Shown here in pieces: positions 39,428 to 49,347 of a DNA stretch of 64,000 nt. Under the pieces are notes generated by a model. That model worked only from the letters and a program-made list of their open reading frames with translations, was not told the origin of the DNA and did not search any database. Source of the DNA: Methylobacter sp. S3L5C (GTDB lineage: Bacteria; Pseudomonadota; Gammaproteobacteria; Methylococcales; Methylomonadaceae); assembly GCF_022788635.1 (NCBI RefSeq), contig NZ_CP076024.1, positions 2,914,001 to 2,978,000 on the forward strand, given 5' to 3'. The translations under genes were made by a program, and so were the position numbers. The number at the start of each line of letters is the position of its first letter. The stretch's first letter is position 1.

Positions 39428-41602
39428 ATGTCGAAAATAGCTGACACTATTGGATCAGCACTGCTTCAGGACGAACTGATTCAGCGTTTATGTACCACGT
39501 TGTCCAGCTATTTAGATCAAACACAAATTGATGATTGTGTCCGTGCTTATGAATTTAGCGCGGACGCACATTCAGGTCAATTTCGTAAAAGTGGCGAAGC
39601 TTATATTTGCCATCCGGTTTCCGTTGCTATCACGCTTGCCGAGATGCGCATGGATGCCAGCGGCATTATGGCGGCTATTCTGCATGATGTCATTGAAGAT
39701 ACCCCAATCAGCAAAAAAGAACTGGCTAGTCAGTTTAGTGAAGAAGTTGCCGAACTGGTTGATGGCGTTACCAAATTAACAAAAATTGACGGTAAGTCGC
39801 AAACTCGGGCTGAAGCGCAAGCTGAAAATGTTCGTAAAATGTTTCTGGCGATGGGTAAGGACTTGCGAGTAATTTTGGTCAAGCTGGCAGATCGATTGCA
39901 TAACATGCAAACGCTAGGTGTCATGCCCGCAGAAAAAAAACGCCGCATTGCACGAGAAACTCTGGATATTTACGCCCCGATTGCCAATCGTCTGGGGATG
40001 AATAAAATCCGACACAAACTTGAAGCGCTCAGCTTTGAAGCTATGTACCCACGGCGTTATGTTATTTTAACCAATGCCATAAAAAAAGCCCGTGGTAATC
40101 GCAGTAAAATCGTCTCTACCATTGAAAGTACGATAAAAAATCGTCTGGAACAAGCCGGTCTCGATTGTGAAGTTTCAGGACGGGAAAAAAATATTTACAG
40201 CATTTATCAAAAAATGCTCCAGAAAAAAGTGTCTTTGGCATCAATTTTTGATCTGTATGCTTTTAGAATTTTTTGTGTTGATGTGGATGCCTGTTACCGC
40301 TCATTAGGTGTTATCCATAACTTGTATAAACCGATTCCAGGTCGATTTAAAGATTATATCGCCCTGCCCAAAGCCAATGGTTATCAATCTTTACATACCA
40401 TTGTTATTGGTCCTTATGGCGTTCCTATCGAGATACAGATCAGAACTCATGATATGCATCGCATGGCGGAATCGGGTATTGCCGCGCACTGGCTCTATAA
40501 ATCTGATGATGATAAATCTGAAAAATTTCAGACACGAGCCAATGAATGGCTAAGAGATTTATTGGAGATTCAGAAGACTGTCGGTGATTCGCTCGAATTT
40601 ATTGATAATTTAAAAGTTGATCTGTTTCCACAGGAAGTTTTTGTATTTACTCCGAAAGGAGGGATTATTAAAATACCCAGAGGCGCAACAATCATCGATT
40701 TTGCTTACGCCGTACATACCGATATCGGTAATGCCTGCGTATCTGCCAGAATAGATAAACAACTGGTGCCGCTGCAAACCAAGCTGGAAAATGGCATGAC
40801 CGTAGAAATTATCACGGCGACCTGGGCAAGACCTAATGCGCTGTGGCTTAATTATGTGACTACGGTAAAAGCGCGTTCCAGTATCCGTAACCATCTGAAA
40901 AATTTTAAACAGCAAGAAGCGATTAGTTTAGGTAGGCGATTACTGGAAAAAGAATTGCAAACCATGCACCTGAATCTGGAAAATATTGATGAGATTCGGA
41001 TACAAGCATTGCTTAACGTCATGGCTATACCCTCCATGAACGAGTTAATGGAAGATATTGGCTTGGGCAACAAAATGCCTTTTCTTATTGCAAAACAGTT
41101 AACTCAGGATGATATTAACGCCAACATTAAACTGGATGATACCGGCAAAATTCAGCAAACCCCCCTTATTATAAAAGGTACGGAAGGCATGGTGATCACT
41201 ATGGCAAAATGCTGTAGACCCATTCCTGGTGATTCAATCATTGGTTATTTTAATCCGGGAAAAGGCATTGTGGTGCATCATCATGAATGCCGCAATCGCT
41301 CTATTGTCAGAAAAAAGCACACTAACTGGTTGGATGTTGAGTGGTTTAATGAGGTAGTAGGAGATTTTCCTACTGAACTTCGTATTGAAATTCTTAACCA
41401 GCGCGGAACGTTGGCGACTATTGCTTCAACTATTTCCGAAGAAGGGTCGAATATTGAAAATGTCACCGTTGTCGATCAGGATGATCGCGTTTGCGTTGAT
41501 TTAATTACCCTGACAGTTAAAGACCGCGTACATTTAGCCAAAATTATGCGCCGCTTGAAAGAATTATCTATCGTTTTAAAGATTACCCGGGTTAAGGGTT
41601 AG
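39428..41602 (+). CDS. spoT: Bifunctional (p)ppGpp synthetase/hydrolase SpoT
   Basis: This stringent-response enzyme has 724 aa. The N-terminal HD hydrolase domain has ILHDVIEDTP, and the synthetase domain follows with YQSLHTIVIGPYGVPIEIQIRT. A TGS domain (VFTPKGGIIKIPRGATIIDFAYAVH) and a C-terminal ACT domain come next. The intact HD motif supports hydrolase activity, so SpoT rather than a RelA-only form. It lies directly after rpoZ. Confidence 0.96.
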   Translation: MSKIADTIGSALLQDELIQRLCTTLSSYLDQTQIDDCVRAYEFSADAHSGQFRKSGEAYICHPVSVAITLAEMRMDASGIMAAILHDVIEDTPISKKELASQFSEEVAELVDGVTKLTKIDGKSQTRAEAQAENVRKMFLAMGKDLRVILVKLADRLHNMQTLGVMPAEKKRRIARETLDIYAPIANRLGMNKIRHKLEALSFEAMYPRRYVILTNAIKKARGNRSKIVSTIESTIKNRLEQAGLDCEVSGREKNIYSIYQKMLQKKVSLASIFDLYAFRIFCVDVDACYRSLGVIHNLYKPIPGRFKDYIALPKANGYQSLHTIVIGPYGVPIEIQIRTHDMHRMAESGIAAHWLYKSDDDKSEKFQTRANEWLRDLLEIQKTVGDSLEFIDNLKVDLFPQEVFVFTPKGGIIKIPRGATIIDFAYAVHTDIGNACVSARIDKQLVPLQTKLENGMTVEIITATWARPNALWLNYVTTVKARSSIRNHLKNFKQQEAISLGRRLLEKELQTMHLNLENIDEIRIQALLNVMAIPSMNELMEDIGLGNKMPFLIAKQLTQDDINANIKLDDTGKIQQTPLIIKGTEGMVITMAKCCRPIPGDSIIGYFNPGKGIVVHHHECRNRSIVRKKHTNWLDVEWFNEVVGDFPTELRIEILNQRGTLATIASTISEEGSNIENVTVVDQDDRVCVDLITLTVKDRVHLAKIMRRLKELSIVLKITRVKG

Positions 41603-41719
41603 TCAATTAAGGTCTGAAAAAAGGCCGAAGACAAGCTATAGCGCCTAGTACCGGTCCTGTGTCTATCCTCAGTGTAACCATAATGAATCCCCCTGAAGTA
41701 ATTGAAGTCAGCTTAATCT

Positions 41720-42406
41720 TTACTGTTTATTTTTGACAGGTAGACGTGCTTTTTTAAGCATGTTTTTTATACGTTGTGCGTTAATGATGATAAAAAAAGG
41801 TATCGCACCGCCTATTAATGCACTCAGCAGCAATACCGCCACCGTTAACCGAGTCCAGTTAACAGGGTAAACATCGGCTCTGACGGGTTTGCTGATGCCG
41901 GGAATACTGGGTAAATCACCATCCCCTCCATCAACTTTTAATTGCGCTTTCATGCCTTTTTCCATGTGTTGCGGTAATTCGCAATGAACCAGATAGGTTT
42001 TTTTCTGGCTGGGCATAATCAGGGATGCCTGCAACTGACCTGCGCCGTAAAGTTCTAAATGGAACATGCCTTCAGGGTATATATAACCGGGTAAACCATG
42101 AATCATCAGTTGGTGACGTATCTGGTCATCGTTGATAAAGGTAATGTTTATTTTGGCGCAGGGTTTGACATCCCACTCTTGCTGGTCAAAAGCAAACATT
42201 TTTCCGGTAAATTTCAACGCATGTTTTTGACCGGCATGAATCGTTATATCGACATTTTCAGAAATTTTGGTGCAGTCACGCGGAAGGTTGTCACTATTGG
42301 CATTCATAATCATGCCCTTTTCATCCATCAACATGCCACCATGGTTCATTGCAGCAACCGACTGCATAACGCCCAGCATGATTAAACCCAGCATTAATGC
42401 TTTCAT
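41720..42406 (-). CDS. Membrane-anchored cupredoxin-domain protein
   Basis: A 228-aa exported copper protein. A signal peptide (MKALMLGLIMLGVMQSVAA) precedes a methionine/histidine-rich stretch and a cupredoxin domain. The likely type-1 copper ligands are a histidine in IRHQLMIHG and the cysteine, histidine and methionine in VHCELPQHMEKGM. One C-terminal transmembrane helix (about 187-208) anchors it with the domain outside. It overlaps the multicopper oxidase gene by 4 nt, so it is probably that enzyme's electron partner or copper donor. Confidence 0.78.
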   Translation of the reverse strand: MKALMLGLIMLGVMQSVAAMNHGGMLMDEKGMIMNANSDNLPRDCTKISENVDITIHAGQKHALKFTGKMFAFDQQEWDVKPCAKINITFINDDQIRHQLMIHGLPGYIYPEGMFHLELYGAGQLQASLIMPSQKKTYLVHCELPQHMEKGMKAQLKVDGGDGDLPSIPGISKPVRADVYPVNWTRLTVAVLLLSALIGGAIPFFIIINAQRIKNMLKKARLPVKNKQ

Positions 42407-44070
42407 TGATTTTGTTTCCGTTTATAAATCAGCACACTAAACACCAGCAGGCCGATGATTAAACCCACAATCAGGCCAAAAATAATAATCTGCAAATAAT
42501 TCGGTGCGAGTAGACCTGCATCTCCCAGTAACGGAGCAAAATCACCAACACCCCATATCGCCATTTTTTTAGCATAGTAGTCTTTATTAAATACCTGATC
42601 GAATAATTCATTGTGCATGGTTGGCATCCCTTGCTCGTCAAGATAAGGCTTGTAAGCCAGTATTGCCATATTACCACCCGGTTCCATACCATCCGTCGTA
42701 GTACCCGTTGGCACATGGTCATGAAACATCCAGAGACCGGGGCCATAACTGTGTAAACCATCGTTTTGGGTTTGCAGGTGTAAATCAGTTCGTTGCGCCG
42801 GAGCAATATCAAAAACATCACGCGTTATTTGCATCCCAACCGGTTGGTCAACACCATCCAATGCCGTAATGGTGGCTTTATGGCCGTGGATATGCAGTGC
42901 CACTGAAGAGCGCTGTAAGTTGGCAACATGCAATTTAATATTTTCATTTTCAGAAGCAATAATCATCCCGTCACGTAGTGTATAAGGGAAAGAATGGCCA
43001 TTGAGCATGAAGTAGTTTTCAAACGATTCTGTCATGTTATAGTCACGGCCCATGCGTTGCGCAATTAATCTGGGATCATTGGCCGTCTGGATGATTTTTG
43101 CCAGTTTTTTATCGACGGATTGATAATGCAAATCATATTCCTGACTGTAAGATTTTTTTACGGCAACCGAAGGGTGGCGTACTTGTCCGGCACCGATATT
43201 GAAGGTTTGCAGCCAGTTATCAGGCTGATTTTCTTCGACAATAAACATCCCGCTCAAGCCCATCATAAAATGCTGCGCCGTTTGCACATGGCAATGATAG
43301 AGCATGGTGCCGGCATGTCTGGGCTGGATTTCATAGGTATGGCTTTTCCCGGGAAAAACCGCATGTTCTTCCATGCCATCATTATCCTCACCTTTTGCCG
43401 TTAGCCAGGGATGATCGACACCATGCAGATGAATGGTGTGGGGTAAATAATGGGTATTTTCCAGGGTGATATAAACCTTGTCACCTTGTTCAACGCGAAT
43501 AACCGGGGAGGGCGCTCGCAACAAGGGATTAGCGACTACCGAGTTAAAATTTTTAAGCGCCATACCACGAGATTTAGGTGCATAAACCCAAAGCCCCGGC
43601 TGAATTCCAGGGGCAATGTTAAAGGTATTAATTAAAAATTCGCCATCAGGGCTTGCGCCATTAAGCTCGACAACTTCCAGCTTAATGTGAATAACATCAG
43701 GATCGCCATCATTATCCAGATCGTCGGTCATGGTTAGCGCGTCCTGAGCCAGATTGGTCTGCATCAGTGTTGCCATGGATACATTATTAGTGCCTTTAAC
43801 CGACGCAGCCACATCATAAGGATTGTCAGGTTCACAAGCCGGTGACTCATCAATGTTTACACCCTCAATTACTTGCGCGGGACGCCATTCCGGATGCTCA
43901 TTAGAGCAAGGCTTTTCAATACTGTTATTGTCTGAGCGACTATAAACAGTTTCAGGGGGGGCAACACCCGCTTGCTGTTGTAATCCGGGCACCACAAAAA
44001 CAGCGATGGTAATTAATACAGGGACAAGAAACAGCAGCAGTATTAATAAAATTAGGTGTTTTTTGATCAT
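42403..44070 (-). CDS. Multicopper oxidase, membrane-anchored
   Basis: The protein has 555 aa, an N-terminal hydrophobic anchor (about 5-28) and a C-terminal transmembrane helix (about 523-546). Copper boxes are HTIHLHGVDHPW, YHCHVQTAQHF with MMGLSGM, ALHIHGHKAT, and FHDHVPTG with GMEPGGNM. The Cys-containing HCH...H...M type-1 set lies in the earlier domain, while the final domain has HDH without cysteine. The type-1 copper therefore sits away from the C-terminus. The enzyme probably oxidises copper(I), a phenolic or a related periplasmic donor. It is co-translated with the cupredoxin gene. Confidence 0.82.
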   Translation of the reverse strand: MIKKHLILLILLLFLVPVLITIAVFVVPGLQQQAGVAPPETVYSRSDNNSIEKPCSNEHPEWRPAQVIEGVNIDESPACEPDNPYDVAASVKGTNNVSMATLMQTNLAQDALTMTDDLDNDGDPDVIHIKLEVVELNGASPDGEFLINTFNIAPGIQPGLWVYAPKSRGMALKNFNSVVANPLLRAPSPVIRVEQGDKVYITLENTHYLPHTIHLHGVDHPWLTAKGEDNDGMEEHAVFPGKSHTYEIQPRHAGTMLYHCHVQTAQHFMMGLSGMFIVEENQPDNWLQTFNIGAGQVRHPSVAVKKSYSQEYDLHYQSVDKKLAKIIQTANDPRLIAQRMGRDYNMTESFENYFMLNGHSFPYTLRDGMIIASENENIKLHVANLQRSSVALHIHGHKATITALDGVDQPVGMQITRDVFDIAPAQRTDLHLQTQNDGLHSYGPGLWMFHDHVPTGTTTDGMEPGGNMAILAYKPYLDEQGMPTMHNELFDQVFNKDYYAKKMAIWGVGDFAPLLGDAGLLAPNYLQIIIFGLIVGLIIGLLVFSVLIYKRKQNQ

Positions 44071-44298
44071 ATACCGATAAGATAATTTTAAAATTATCGC
44101 TATTGTAAAGGTCGGATTGATTTAAGCCTAGGCACGTTTTTAAAGCGCTATAACGGGAGCGCTTTAACGGGGTAAGTTTTTACGTTATAGCCATTATTTA
44201 ACTGCCCAAGGTAGCTAACTGGTTAGCTTTCCAGTTAGCTCACAGAGGCGTTAATTTTACAATCTTGTTATGTAAATCCCCCTTGGAGGAATTTATAG

Positions 44299-45879
44299 TC
44301 AGTTTCGTATATCGACTTCAAGAGTATTCGTTAAATCGCCAGCGTTATCCCTTACACCCGGCAGAGGTTCAAGCCCAAAGCGGCGAGTAATAAATTTGAT
44401 GATGGAGGTGGTATCGTAGAGTGTATTGTCGATGCTGTGTTTTTTAGCGAATGGTGAAATGATGATGGCAGGAATTCTTGATCCCGGGCCCCAGCGATCA
44501 CCTTTTGGCGGTGATACGTGATCCCAAAATCCGCCATTTTCATCGTACGTAACGATGATGAACATGTTCGGCCATTGCGGACTGGCTTGTAGTTGTTTGA
44601 CAAGCTCGGCGATATGCGCATCACCTGACATTACGTCGGTATAGCCAGGATGCTGATTCAAGCTACCCTGAGGTTTGTAGAAAGTCACGGCTGGCAGCGT
44701 ACCTTTAGCAATATCTGTTTGTAAATCGGTATAATCTTTGAGATGTGCGATGCGTTGTTCGCGACCGTTCGCTGTCGTTGGATCAAAGCGGCTAAAGTAA
44801 TTGAAGGGCTGATGATGAGCTTGAAAGTTAGCGGCACCTGCGCCGGTTTTATAAATAACGCTACGCGCTTTGTCAGGGCTTTGCATTCCGTCGGTTACCG
44901 CTGCATCCCATGCTCCAGCATACCAGGCCCAATTAATTTGCCTTGCCGACAAAGTATCTCCAAGCGTTTTTTCAGTTTGAGGGTCAAGGACAACTACCCC
45001 GTTTTTAATACCTGAATCGGCCAACAGCCGATTACCGGTCTTTGCTGGTGGAGTGCCACTGGGCTGAAAGGGTGGTTGAGCCATATTAACAGCATAGTTG
45101 CGTTGGTTGGTGTTATCGGCGGGCGTAAAGTTAAAATCACCCAAATAGTGAGGTGCCATCTGCAAAGCACTGGAGGGTTTAAATGCCAACATACCGGTTT
45201 TATCGTCAAGTATCGATACTTGGTCAGTCGATACATTTGCCATCGAAGGTGTACAGGCACAGACCAGCCAAAAATGATTAAGAAAGGATCCCCCAAAAGC
45301 ACCCATAAAAAAATTGTCAGCCAGCGTGTATTCCTTAGCAAGCTGCCAAAGCGCCATGCTTGAGCCGTCATAATAACCCATCGTCAAGCCACCGGCATTG
45401 GAAAACGCCGCAAATTGGTTATTACTGCCAACATTAATTTGCATTTGGTTATGATAAAATTTATGCACTAAATCCGGTGAAACGTTTTTTATACCATTAC
45501 TTGAAGGCGCGTCGCCAGGAGCGGCATCAATTTGAAACGGTTTATTGGGCAAGTCGGCAATAAACGACCAGTTTGGATTGTTTTTGTTCCAAATAGGTGG
45601 CAATGAAGGTAGTACGGTTTTGCCATCACGATCCAGTTGCAAATAAGTTTCGGGGTGCTCCAAGGCATTGTGGATGCCATTGGCACCTGGAAATAATCCG
45701 TAAAGGTTATCAAAACTGCGGTTTTCGGCATAGATCACCACAATCGTATTGATCTTGTTTAGTGTCGATTCAGCGATAGTTGAGTCTGAATTGATCTGGC
45801 CATTACTGGTGCAACCAGTGATTATTAGCACATAACTTATCAATAATACGATAGTGATGTGGTGAAGTTTGACGGCCAT
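44299..45879 (-). CDS. AcpA-type acid phosphatase/phosphoesterase lipoprotein
   Basis: A 526-aa exported phosphoesterase of the alkaline-phosphatase superfamily (AcpA/phospholipase C branch). A lipobox occurs in LLISYVLIITGCTS (C23). The active-site entrance is IVVIYAENRSFDNLYGLFPG (about 48-67). Later metal and active-site residues occur in SGDAHIAELV and TYDENGGFWDHVSPP. It may release phosphate from organic esters outside the cytoplasm. It is monocistronic, with no phosphate-transport gene beside it. Confidence 0.8.
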   Translation of the reverse strand: MAVKLHHITIVLLISYVLIITGCTSNGQINSDSTIAESTLNKINTIVVIYAENRSFDNLYGLFPGANGIHNALEHPETYLQLDRDGKTVLPSLPPIWNKNNPNWSFIADLPNKPFQIDAAPGDAPSSNGIKNVSPDLVHKFYHNQMQINVGSNNQFAAFSNAGGLTMGYYDGSSMALWQLAKEYTLADNFFMGAFGGSFLNHFWLVCACTPSMANVSTDQVSILDDKTGMLAFKPSSALQMAPHYLGDFNFTPADNTNQRNYAVNMAQPPFQPSGTPPAKTGNRLLADSGIKNGVVVLDPQTEKTLGDTLSARQINWAWYAGAWDAAVTDGMQSPDKARSVIYKTGAGAANFQAHHQPFNYFSRFDPTTANGREQRIAHLKDYTDLQTDIAKGTLPAVTFYKPQGSLNQHPGYTDVMSGDAHIAELVKQLQASPQWPNMFIIVTYDENGGFWDHVSPPKGDRWGPGSRIPAIIISPFAKKHSIDNTLYDTTSIIKFITRRFGLEPLPGVRDNAGDLTNTLEVDIRN

Positions 45880-46280
45880 ACTAAATTCCTGTGTCGACTA
45901 AAAAAAAATCTGCTCAACCACGTATTATCCATGTTTCATGAACGAAGCCAGCATCTGTTAGGTAGTGATGGGGTTACTGGCATTGATTAAGCATTCGGAT
46001 GAATCTTATCTTTCTCGCAATTCGCTGGTTTAGTTTTTATAAAGAATGGTTTTTAGAAAGCACTGGTTTAGTGCGTGCTGGCCCTTTAACTCACTATTTT
46101 GGTACGCTTATATTGAGCCTCCAGAACGACTATTATTGGGTGATTATTGTCAGGGCACGTCAGTGGCGGGCTAATAACAATCAAAAAATACAGTCCATTA
46201 TTGGTATAAATAGTGCATGTTTTTTATTATCAGGAATCAATGTCTTGCGCTACCTGGTTTAGATACTTAAGGAGAAAATT

Positions 46281-46331
46281 ATGATGGCTATAATACTTTC
46301 TTTTTTGTTGCTGCTGTATATATGTGTTTAA
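46281..46331 (+). CDS. Possible 16-residue hydrophobic micropeptide
   Basis: ATG at 46281 is preceded by AAGGAG at optimal distance and opens a 16-codon frame ending in TAA. The peptide MMAIILSFLLLLYICV is almost entirely hydrophobic, like small single-helix membrane proteins. It could also be the truncated start of a lost gene. I recognise no family. Confidence 0.3.
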   Translation: MMAIILSFLLLLYICV

Positions 46332-46428
46332 TAAAATCACATTTTAAGGACAATGACCATAAATAGTACTAAATTCGGCCTCCAGGAGGCTATCCGACTA
46401 CTGGTGAAGATCAATATTCAACCTAAAC

Positions 46429-46453
46429 AGGACGAGGTATGTAGCCTCGTCCT
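46429..46453. repeat. Perfect 9-bp hairpin upstream of glgC
   Basis: AGGACGAGG and CCTCGTCCT pair fully around a 7-nt loop. It lies 160 bp before glgC and has no T-tract, so an RNA-structural or extragenic-palindrome role is more likely than termination. Confidence 0.5.
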
Positions 46454-46611
46454 ACTTCAAAAATACCAATAATGACTTGTTCAGAATTAACGAACGGTTA
46501 CATAAAAGTTGAATTATTGGCTGATGGTCCGTTCATTACTATCGAAATATGCATTATTTCAGATCATACTGGTCATCAAAAATCTTATTGTTTGAATTGA
46601 CGAGGTGCTGA

Positions 46612-47844
46612 ATGCTCGATAAAACCCTGACGATTATACTGGCTGGCGGTGTCGGTTCGCGATTACATCCATTGACTGCCGACCGAGCCAAGCCAGCCGT
46701 TCCCTTCGGTGGCAATTACCGGATAATCGACTTTACACTGTCGAACTGCCTGCACTCTGGCTTAAGACGTATATTGGTGCTCACTCAATACAAGTCGCAT
46801 TCATTACAAAAGCATCTACGTGATGGCTGGTCTATCTTTAATCCTGAAATCTCTGAATACATTACACCTGTGCCGCCACAGATGCGAACCGGAGAGTCTT
46901 GGTACTCAGGCACAGCCGATGCCATCCGCCAGAATCTGTACTTACTTCAACGTAGTAACGCCAACTATATAGTCATCTTATCTGGAGACCATATTTATCG
47001 AATGGATTACGCTGCCATGCTCCAGTTTCATCGTGATCAGGGAGCGGGATTAACGATTGCCTGCATGCCTGTGCCGCTCCACAGTGCCAGCTCTTTTGGT
47101 ATTATGTCGGTAGATGATACACAGCGAATTCGGGCATTTAATGAGAAACCAAAACAACCCAAGCCCTTGCCGAATGACCCGCATCATGCACTGGCATCAA
47201 TGGGTATCTATATTTTCAATATGGATTTACTTAGCCGCGAATTACAAACTGACTCGGGTCTCAGCGCATCAAGTCATGATTTCGGTAAGGACATTATCCC
47301 GCGACTCATTGAGACACATTGTGTCTGCGCTTACCGGTTTGGCGGAGAAACCGGGCGCGTAACGCAGGATAAATACTGGCGTGATGTCGGTACAATTGAT
47401 TCATATTACACCGCGAATATGGATTTACTTGCGTTGGTTCCTCCACTGAACCTCTATCAACCGGACTGGCCTATTCGCACCTACCAAGGACAAAATCCTC
47501 CTGCACGCATGGCCCCAGGACCTCTCGGGAAAGAAGGGCAACTGGTCAATTCTCAGCTCGGTAGCGGAACCGTTGTTTATGGTGGTACAGTCAGGCACTC
47601 AATCCTGTTCTCGCAAGTCCAGGTCGATGAAAATGCCGTTGTCGAAGATTCCATTTTGTTTGATGGGGTACATGTTGGAGTCGGTGCACATTTGAAACGT
47701 TGTATCATTGACAAAAATGTGTGGATTCCACCCGGTGAGCGGATTGGGTTTAACCATGTTGTCGATGCAACCCGTTTTGCTGTTTCGGAATCGGGTATTA
47801 CTGTAATTCCCAAGGATTATCATTTTCTGGCTAATACTGGATAA
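46612..47844 (+). CDS. glgC: Glucose-1-phosphate adenylyltransferase
   Basis: ADP-glucose pyrophosphorylase for glycogen synthesis, 410 aa. The N-terminal catalytic domain has ILAGGVGSRLHPLTADRAKPAVPFGG, WYSGTADAIRQN and LSGDHIYRMDY. The C-terminal left-handed beta-helix has hexapeptide-like repeats (about 300-400). GAGGTG stands before the ATG. No glgA or glgB lies next to it in this window. Confidence 0.95.
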   Translation: MLDKTLTIILAGGVGSRLHPLTADRAKPAVPFGGNYRIIDFTLSNCLHSGLRRILVLTQYKSHSLQKHLRDGWSIFNPEISEYITPVPPQMRTGESWYSGTADAIRQNLYLLQRSNANYIVILSGDHIYRMDYAAMLQFHRDQGAGLTIACMPVPLHSASSFGIMSVDDTQRIRAFNEKPKQPKPLPNDPHHALASMGIYIFNMDLLSRELQTDSGLSASSHDFGKDIIPRLIETHCVCAYRFGGETGRVTQDKYWRDVGTIDSYYTANMDLLALVPPLNLYQPDWPIRTYQGQNPPARMAPGPLGKEGQLVNSQLGSGTVVYGGTVRHSILFSQVQVDENAVVEDSILFDGVHVGVGAHLKRCIIDKNVWIPPGERIGFNHVVDATRFAVSESGITVIPKDYHFLANTG

Positions 47845-47853
47845 CATCAGTAA

Positions 47854-48075
47854 TTAATATTCCCATCCACCGGAAACCGTAAGACATGATCCTGTCATAG
47901 CTTCCGGGCTGTCAAAAAAATCAACCATTTGACGGTTTTTCCTATTTCATCAGGATATATCGGGCGGCCGTAGGGGATTTGATTCGCCATATCTTGCCGC
48001 TCTTCAATGGAAATATTGCCTTCCTCGACCAGACCTGGACAGATTGCGTTGACTCTTGCTTTAAATGGCGCCAAA
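47854..48075 (-). pseudogene. 3' remnant of a short-chain dehydrogenase
   Basis: On the minus strand, an SDR C-terminal half is readable: ARVNAICPGLV, then GRPIYPDEIGKTVK, then after a one-base frame change FFDSPEAMTGSCLTVSGGW and a stop at 47854. The frame break lies around 47917-47940, in a run of T. The 5' two-thirds, including the nucleotide-binding and catalytic motifs, is missing and replaced by IS30-like sequence. It cannot encode a working enzyme. Confidence 0.8.
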
Positions 48076-48231
48076 GCGGTAGCCTCGCTGATCTTTGTTT
48101 CGACTAAGTTCGCGTGAAAGGCTACTTTGGTTTCGCCCCAGGGATTTAGCGATTTGATTCTGAGGTATTCCCTTTTTTAATTCGATTTCTATATAATGTT
48201 TCTCTTCAGGACGTAGGTGTTTATAGCTCAT
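48061..48231 (-). pseudogene. 5' fragment of an IS30-family transposase
   Basis: A 56-codon frame opens at ATG 48231 on the minus strand with MSYKHLRPEEKHYIEIELKK, then an HTH reading PQNQIAKSLGRNQSSLSREL and RGYRF. This is the N-terminal DNA-binding region of IS30-family transposases. The frame ends at a stop where the sequence joins the dehydrogenase remnant. The catalytic DDE domain is absent, so it is a dead fragment. Confidence 0.8.
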
Positions 48232-48443
48232 TTGTAGCCTTTGTAGATCGTTTGGTAGCTGTTTACATTACGCCTATGTCTTGATTCAATTCAATTATGG
48301 TGTATTGCTAACAGTTACTTGCAGAAGTTATGCACTTATTATACGAATTCAGGTTTTATTAATTAAATCCACTTTTAAAATATCTTTATTCGCCAAGAAA
48401 GGCAATACTGTTGCTTTGTTATTGCCGGTTAACGTATTCATAA

Positions 48444-49061
48444 TTACTCGATATCAATATGTACTTCATTATGACGAAGAAACGGCAACGTCCAAGGTGG
48501 GTCATAAGCGGCAGAACGAGAGGGAGAAATAATTTTGTAATCGTGATTGGTTAACCAGGTTGTTAATTCATCCGACTTTAATTTAATGTCTTGTCCAGAT
48601 AATTCTCCCGAATAGCGAATAACAGCAACTTTTTTTTCGGGTATGGCCTTAATCGATACCTTGCCATCTCCGGGTACCGGTGCTGTTGTTAACGTATAGC
48701 CTTGGGGAAGTACAAAAGCCATAAGCCAAATTTCGTCCGACTTTTGTTGAAGGACAGGTGCTGTCATGGCTATTTTTTCAGCTTGTTGTTCCTGAATAAC
48801 CGGTGCTGTCATGCTTAATTTTTGCTGTTTTTGGTTGTTGCCAAAAATATATCCGGCAAGGCGTTTAAATCCCTTATTACTACTGTTTTTATAATCGCCA
48901 ATAATTTCAGTTTGAGCTATAAGCAGGGCGGGGTAGTGTCTTATTTGGATGTGTCCGTAATCATTAAGTACTTGGTAATTTGGCTGATCTGCAGATCGTA
49001 TTCCAAACAGACTACAGCCGGTGAGAAAAAGGGTAGTTATAACAGTGATCAGTTTCTGCAT
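48444..49061 (-). CDS. SOUL heme-binding family lipoprotein
   Basis: The product has 205 aa and a lipoprotein signal (LITVITTLFLTGCSLFG, C16). The rest matches the SOUL domain: YQVLNDYGHIQIRHYPALLIAQT, KLSMTAPVI and EKIAMTAPVL repeats, and AVIRYSGELSGQD. SOUL proteins bind heme or porphyrins in eukaryotes. Bacterial members are usually envelope proteins of unknown role. It is monocistronic and divergent from yoaA. Confidence 0.88.
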   Translation of the reverse strand: MQKLITVITTLFLTGCSLFGIRSADQPNYQVLNDYGHIQIRHYPALLIAQTEIIGDYKNSSNKGFKRLAGYIFGNNQKQQKLSMTAPVIQEQQAEKIAMTAPVLQQKSDEIWLMAFVLPQGYTLTTAPVPGDGKVSIKAIPEKKVAVIRYSGELSGQDIKLKSDELTTWLTNHDYKIISPSRSAAYDPPWTLPFLRHNEVHIDIE

Positions 49062-49347
49062 GGGATGTCCTTGGGACGGTTGTAAATCAGTTTAGCCGCA
49101 GCGGATTCGAAAAATCATTATAATCCGCGAAGTGAATGTCAATCCAATGTTGTTTATCGAGCAATGATAAAGGTGTAGAGAAATTCTTTAAAACAGTTTG
49201 TAAAAGCAGTTTTCTGGTGAGCCGAAAGTAGATAAAAAGACAAATCAAGATATGCAAGTTATAAAATTACCATTCGTTGATAGCATTCTTGTTTATATTG
49301 CCCTACTATGACAGATTTTTAGCTACGCCTGGTCGGCATTTACTCAA

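Larger units (their letters stand above)
45880..46611. other. Gene-poor region upstream of glgC
   Basis: About 730 bp with no confident gene. An open frame at 45999-46262 has no ribosome site and no recognisable domain. A 16-codon ORF with a strong ribosome site (46281-46331) and a 9-bp perfect hairpin (46429-46453) are listed separately. GCCTCCAGGAGGC at about 46379 is a second short palindrome. Confidence 0.5.

Noticed and set aside
45999-46262. 87-codon plus-strand open frame upstream of glgC
   Set aside because: No ribosome site, no recognisable domain and irregular composition; probably chance.
48281-48532. Plus-strand 83-codon frame at the end of the SOUL gene
   Set aside because: It overlaps the conserved 3' end of the SOUL gene antisense and has no ribosome site.
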